16,364 bases of DNA from contig JBAYHV010000019.1 of the NCBI GenBank assembly GCA_041665985.1, positions 1 to 16,364 on the forward strand. The letters are read 5' to 3'. Source of the DNA: CAIRYW01 sp041665985 (GTDB lineage: Bacteria > Patescibacteriota > Minisyncoccia > Phycocordibacterales > CAIRYW01). Shown here piece by piece: positions 14,284 through 16,364 of the stretch; position 1 is the first letter of the stretch, and each line of letters begins with the position of its first letter. The notes under the pieces are model-generated. The model searched no databases, was not told the DNA's origin, and worked only from the letters and a program-made list of their open reading frames with translations. The position numbers were made by a program, and so were the translations under genes.

Positions 14284-14441
14284 ATGTTCAGATGTAACAA
14301 AATATCATTTACTTGGTGGCTAACCGATCTACGCGGGTAGCTTTGTTATATTCACCCGCCTAAATTTTTTCAAAGAAAAAGTTTAGGCGGGTAAATCTCT
14401 TAAAAAAACAAAAGGCGCTCGCTTCGCGAGCGCCTTTTTAT
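14284..14441 (+). ncRNA. Candidate short RNA or leader of about 155 nt before trpB
   Basis: The stretch between the promoter at 14249 and the terminator at 14410 contains no coding frame. It has an 18-bp hairpin with an AAA loop (14354-14371 with 14375-14392, one wobble). The base of this hairpin (ACCCGC, 14354-14359) could instead pair with an upstream GCGGGT (14333-14338), so two exclusive folds exist. A small stem CTAC/GTAG lies at about 14330-14341. It may be a stand-alone RNA or an attenuator of trpB; the sequence does not decide between these. Confidence 0.4.
14410..14439 (+). terminator. Strong intrinsic terminator between the short RNA and trpB
   Basis: A 13-bp perfect stem (AAAAGGCGCTCGC, loop TTC) is followed by T residues. 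It lies 162 bp before the trpB start and would stop most transcripts coming from the promoter at 14249. Confidence 0.85.
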
Positions 14442-14600
14442 TATTTGCTTATTAATTAACCAACCCTCCAAACTTTTTAAAAAACTTAAGAGGGCAAGAA
14501 AACATGACACACTATAAATTTAAAAATCACTGTACTGAAAGTTGGCGAAGAAAATATCAAATGGCAGAATACTATTTAAAAATGGCTAATAACAAAAACT

Positions 14601-15803
14601 ATGACAAATATAAAATCATTAAAAAATTTACCAGACGAAAAAGGTTTTTATGGATCTTTTGGAGGAAGATTTGTTCCTCCGGAACTTGAGATTCCTTTAA
14701 AAGAAATTGAAGAAGAGTATGAGAAAGCAAAAAATGATCCTTTGTTCCAAAAGGAACTTAGTGACCTATTAAAAAATTATGTCGGTAGGCCATCGCCATT
14801 ATATTTTGCAAAAAATCTTACAAAAAAATTAGGCGGAGCAAAAATTTATTTCAAGCGTGAAGATCTAAATCACACTGGAGCGCACAAAATAAATCATTGT
14901 CTTGGAGAAGCTTTGCTTGCAAAGCGAATGGGAAAGAAAAAACTTTTAGCCGAAACTGGTGCTGGCCAGCATGGAGTAGCTTTAGCAACAGCTGCCACAA
15001 TTGTAGGACTCGAATGTGAAATTCATATGGGATCAATCGATATTGCAAAACAACATCCAAATGTAATACGAATGAAATTACTAGGAGCAAAAGTGGTCGA
15101 AGTAAATTCTGGTGGAAAATGTTTGAAAGATGCAGTAGATAGCGCCTTTGGAACATTTATGAAAGATTACAAAAATACTTTTTTTGCGATCGGTTCAGTT
15201 GTCGGACCTCATCCGTATCCAATGATCGTTCGAGATTTTCAATCCATTGTTGGAAAAGAAGCGAAGGAACAAATTTTTGAGCAAGAAGGAAGACTGCCTG
15301 ATTATGCAATTGGATGTGTTGGGGGAGGTTCAAACGCAATTGGTCTGTTCAATGAATTTCTTGATGATGAAGTGAAACTTATTGGAGTTGAACCAGCGGG
15401 CAAGGGGAAAAAAGTTGGAGAGCATGCAGCTACCATTACTTATGGAACTCCTGGGACAATTCATGGAATGAAAACAATTGTTCTTCAAGATAAAGAAGGA
15501 AATCCAGACCCAGTACACTCAATTGCCTCTGGTCTTGATTATCCTGGAGTCGGACCAATTCACGCATATCTAAAAGATATTGAAAGGGTTAAATATACTT
15601 CTGTAACTGATAAAGAAACTATTGATGCATTTTTGGAATTATCAAAAGTTGAAGGAATAATTCCTGCACTTGAAAGTTCGCATGCAATTGCGGAAGCAAT
15701 AAAATTGGCTCCAACTTTAGACAAAGAAAAAATTATTATCGTGAATCTTTCTGGAAGAGGGGATAAAGATGTTGATTATGTTGCTGAGCTTTTAAAACTC
15801 TAA
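14601..15803 (+). CDS. trpB: Tryptophan synthase beta chain
   Basis: TrpB uses pyridoxal phosphate to join indole and serine into tryptophan. The protein has 400 residues, as usual. The PLP lysine is Lys96 in HTGAHKINH; the catalytic glutamate is Glu118 in ETGAGQHG. The phosphate-binding loop GGGSNAIG is at 241-248 and the cofactor-proximal SGRGDKD at 384-390. It belongs to the classical TrpB1 type (GSVVGPHPYPMIVRDFQS). The ATG at 14601 is the only possible start, since an in-frame TAA lies at 14577. There is no Shine-Dalgarno site. No trpA or other trp gene is nearby, so it may serve indole salvage or work with a distant partner. A long palindromic terminator follows. Confidence 0.95.
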   Translation: MTNIKSLKNLPDEKGFYGSFGGRFVPPELEIPLKEIEEEYEKAKNDPLFQKELSDLLKNYVGRPSPLYFAKNLTKKLGGAKIYFKREDLNHTGAHKINHCLGEALLAKRMGKKKLLAETGAGQHGVALATAATIVGLECEIHMGSIDIAKQHPNVIRMKLLGAKVVEVNSGGKCLKDAVDSAFGTFMKDYKNTFFAIGSVVGPHPYPMIVRDFQSIVGKEAKEQIFEQEGRLPDYAIGCVGGGSNAIGLFNEFLDDEVKLIGVEPAGKGKKVGEHAATITYGTPGTIHGMKTIVLQDKEGNPDPVHSIASGLDYPGVGPIHAYLKDIERVKYTSVTDKETIDAFLELSKVEGIIPALESSHAIAEAIKLAPTLDKEKIIIVNLSGRGDKDVDYVAELLKL

Positions 15804-15824
15804 AAGAGATCAGGAGTAGAGATA

Positions 15825-15866
15825 AAAAAGACCGTTCGTCCGCCTAGGCGGACGAACGGTCTTTTT
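15825..15866. terminator. Perfect 42-bp palindromic terminator after trpB
   Basis: Positions 15825-15845 and 15846-15866 are exact inverted copies, running from AAAAAGACC inward to CGCCT and back. The T run at the end on either strand makes it a strong, symmetric intrinsic terminator. It separates trpB from the repeat-protein gene. Confidence 0.85.
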
Positions 15867-15904
15867 GTCTTCTGTGTCCAAGATACTGAATCATTATGGG
15901 GTGC

Positions 15905-15932
15905 TTGACATAATACATAAATGGTGTATAAT
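15905..15932 (+). promoter_or_regulatory. Near-consensus promoter of the repeat-protein gene
   Basis: Perfect TTGACA (15905-15910) and perfect TATAAT (15927-15932) are separated by 16 bp. This is the best promoter match in the window and predicts a start near 15939 and a leader of about 47 nt. AAGGAG (15963-15968) lies in that leader but 17 bases from the ATG, farther than usual. A TATACT at 15971-15976 is a weaker alternative -10. Confidence 0.75.
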
Positions 15933-15985
15933 AAACAAGATAAAAAATCAGGTAAGAAATTTAAGGAGAATATACTAAAAAACAT

Positions 15986-16364
15986 ATGCAAAATAACATT
16001 ATTTCAAAAATATACAAGATCTCAGCAGCTACTTTAGCTGTGTTTTCTATGCTTGCTCCTTTTAGTGCTTCTGCTCAGAGCTACGATTATGGAAACATAT
16101 ATACTGCTTCATACGATTACGGTAATACTTATACCCCTAGTTACGATTATGGCAATTCCTATAGTTATGATTACGGTAATACTTACACTCCTTCATACGA
16201 CTATGGAAATACATATACTCCATCTTATGACTACGGTAATACTTACACACCTAGTTACGACTATGGAAATACATATACTCCATCTTATGACTACGGTAAT
16301 ACTTACACACCTAGTTACGACTATGGAAATACATATACTCCATCTTATGACTACGGTAATACTT
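15986..16364 (+). CDS. Secreted tyrosine-rich protein with YDYGNTYTPS tandem repeats (3' end outside window)
   Basis: The frame opens at ATG 15986 and runs off the window after 126 codons. Residues 1-30 are a clear Sec signal peptide: Lys8 and Lys11, a hydrophobic core (ISAATLAVFSMLAPF) and an ASA site before Gln31. From Tyr33 onward the protein consists only of repeats of YDYGNTYTPS: variant first units (YDYGNIYTAS, then one regular unit, then an 8-residue YDYGNSYS), and perfect units from residue 61 to the edge, ten units visible. There are no Lys or Arg residues after the signal; each unit carries three Tyr and one Asp. It is presumably exported to the cell surface or medium. A structural, adhesive or fibre-like role is a guess. 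The promoter upstream suggests strong expression. Confidence 0.85.
   Translation, partial: MQNNIISKIYKISAATLAVFSMLAPFSASAQSYDYGNIYTASYDYGNTYTPSYDYGNSYSYDYGNTYTPSYDYGNTYTPSYDYGNTYTPSYDYGNTYTPSYDYGNTYTPSYDYGNTYTPSYDYGNT
16166..16364 (+). repeat. Tandem 60-bp higher-order repeat made of two synonymous 30-bp units
   Basis: From 16196 the DNA repeats exactly every 60 bp up to the window edge. Each 60-bp unit holds two 30-bp halves that encode the same ten residues but differ synonymously in eight of ten codons (for example TAC/TAT, GGA/GGT, CCA/CCT, TCT/AGT). The half unit at 16166-16195 is a slightly diverged version. The array continues beyond the window. Confidence 0.95.

Noticed and set aside
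14310..14360. T-box-like wording (GGTGGCTAACCG near 14315) upstream of trpB.
   Set aside because: The match to the T-box core is loose and there is no room or pattern for stem I with a specifier codon.
14504..14689. A 61-residue + strand frame overlapping the trpB start, with a GAGGG sequence nine bases before its ATG and three Trp codons, as a possible trp leader peptide.
   Set aside because: Its second half is only trpB read in another frame, two of the three Trp codons fall there, and no terminator or antiterminator follows it. It could be chance in AT-rich sequence.
15800..15991. A 63-residue minus-strand frame between trpB and the repeat gene.
   Set aside because: It spans the palindromic terminator and the opposing promoter and shows no family features.
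16166..16364. Regular 30/60-bp periodicity as a CRISPR array.
   Set aside because: There are no unique spacers, and the sequence is one open frame behind a signal peptide; it is a coding tandem repeat.
1..16364. tRNA or rRNA genes, integrases, transposase genes.
   Set aside because: No tRNA T-arm pattern, rRNA segment or recombinase frame was seen on either strand.

Overview
The window is AT-rich bacterial chromosome, about one third G+C by eye, with short intergenic gaps. It fits the Patescibacteria/CPR radiation, probably Parcubacteria-like. This is inferred from a compact YebC lacking a domain, a very short DciA-like protein beside dnaA-dnaN, stand-alone trpB and pilB, and several genes without Shine-Dalgarno sites whose -10 boxes sit against the start codon. 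No species can be named.

Layout. Positions 1-4543 (+ strand) hold a replication-initiation block: the 3' part of dnaA, a candidate oriC, dnaN, a 612-residue coiled-coil protein of unknown function and a small DciA/DUF721-like protein. A class A penicillin-binding protein (4639-7071, -) converges on this block and is divergent from tyrS (7127-8353, +). Then follows a minus-strand block read from right to left: pilB (14203-12467), ruvB (12003-10960), yebC (10928-10401), two small paralogous genes of unknown function (10350-10069 and 9958-9674), ruvC (9510-9004) and a very acidic 55-residue protein (8615-8448). On the + strand, trpB (14601-15803) is followed by a secreted tyrosine-rich tandem-repeat protein that runs off the right edge.

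Non-coding content is rich. The 8.65-8.84 kb gap holds a rod-like inverted structure of about 190 nt. The gap between ruvB and pilB holds a strongly folded candidate non-coding RNA with opposing promoters. The gap before trpB holds a promoter, an 18-bp hairpin and a terminator that together would give a transcript of about 155 nt. The ruvC leader can fold a 14-bp helix across its own start codon. Two copies of a GC-rich palindromic dispersed repeat occur at 2340-2399 and 8918-8988. GC-rich intrinsic terminators, several of them bidirectional, separate most units.

How the genes fit together: DnaA, the clamp and the DciA-like protein belong to replication start; RuvB and RuvC to Holliday junction processing, with YebC as their frequent neighbour; the penicillin-binding protein to wall synthesis; PilB to type IV pili; the repeat protein to the cell surface or surroundings. 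The strongest candidates for something undescribed are the repeat protein, the structured RNA loci at 12.1-12.3 kb and 8.65-8.84 kb, and the paired small genes at 9.7-10.35 kb.
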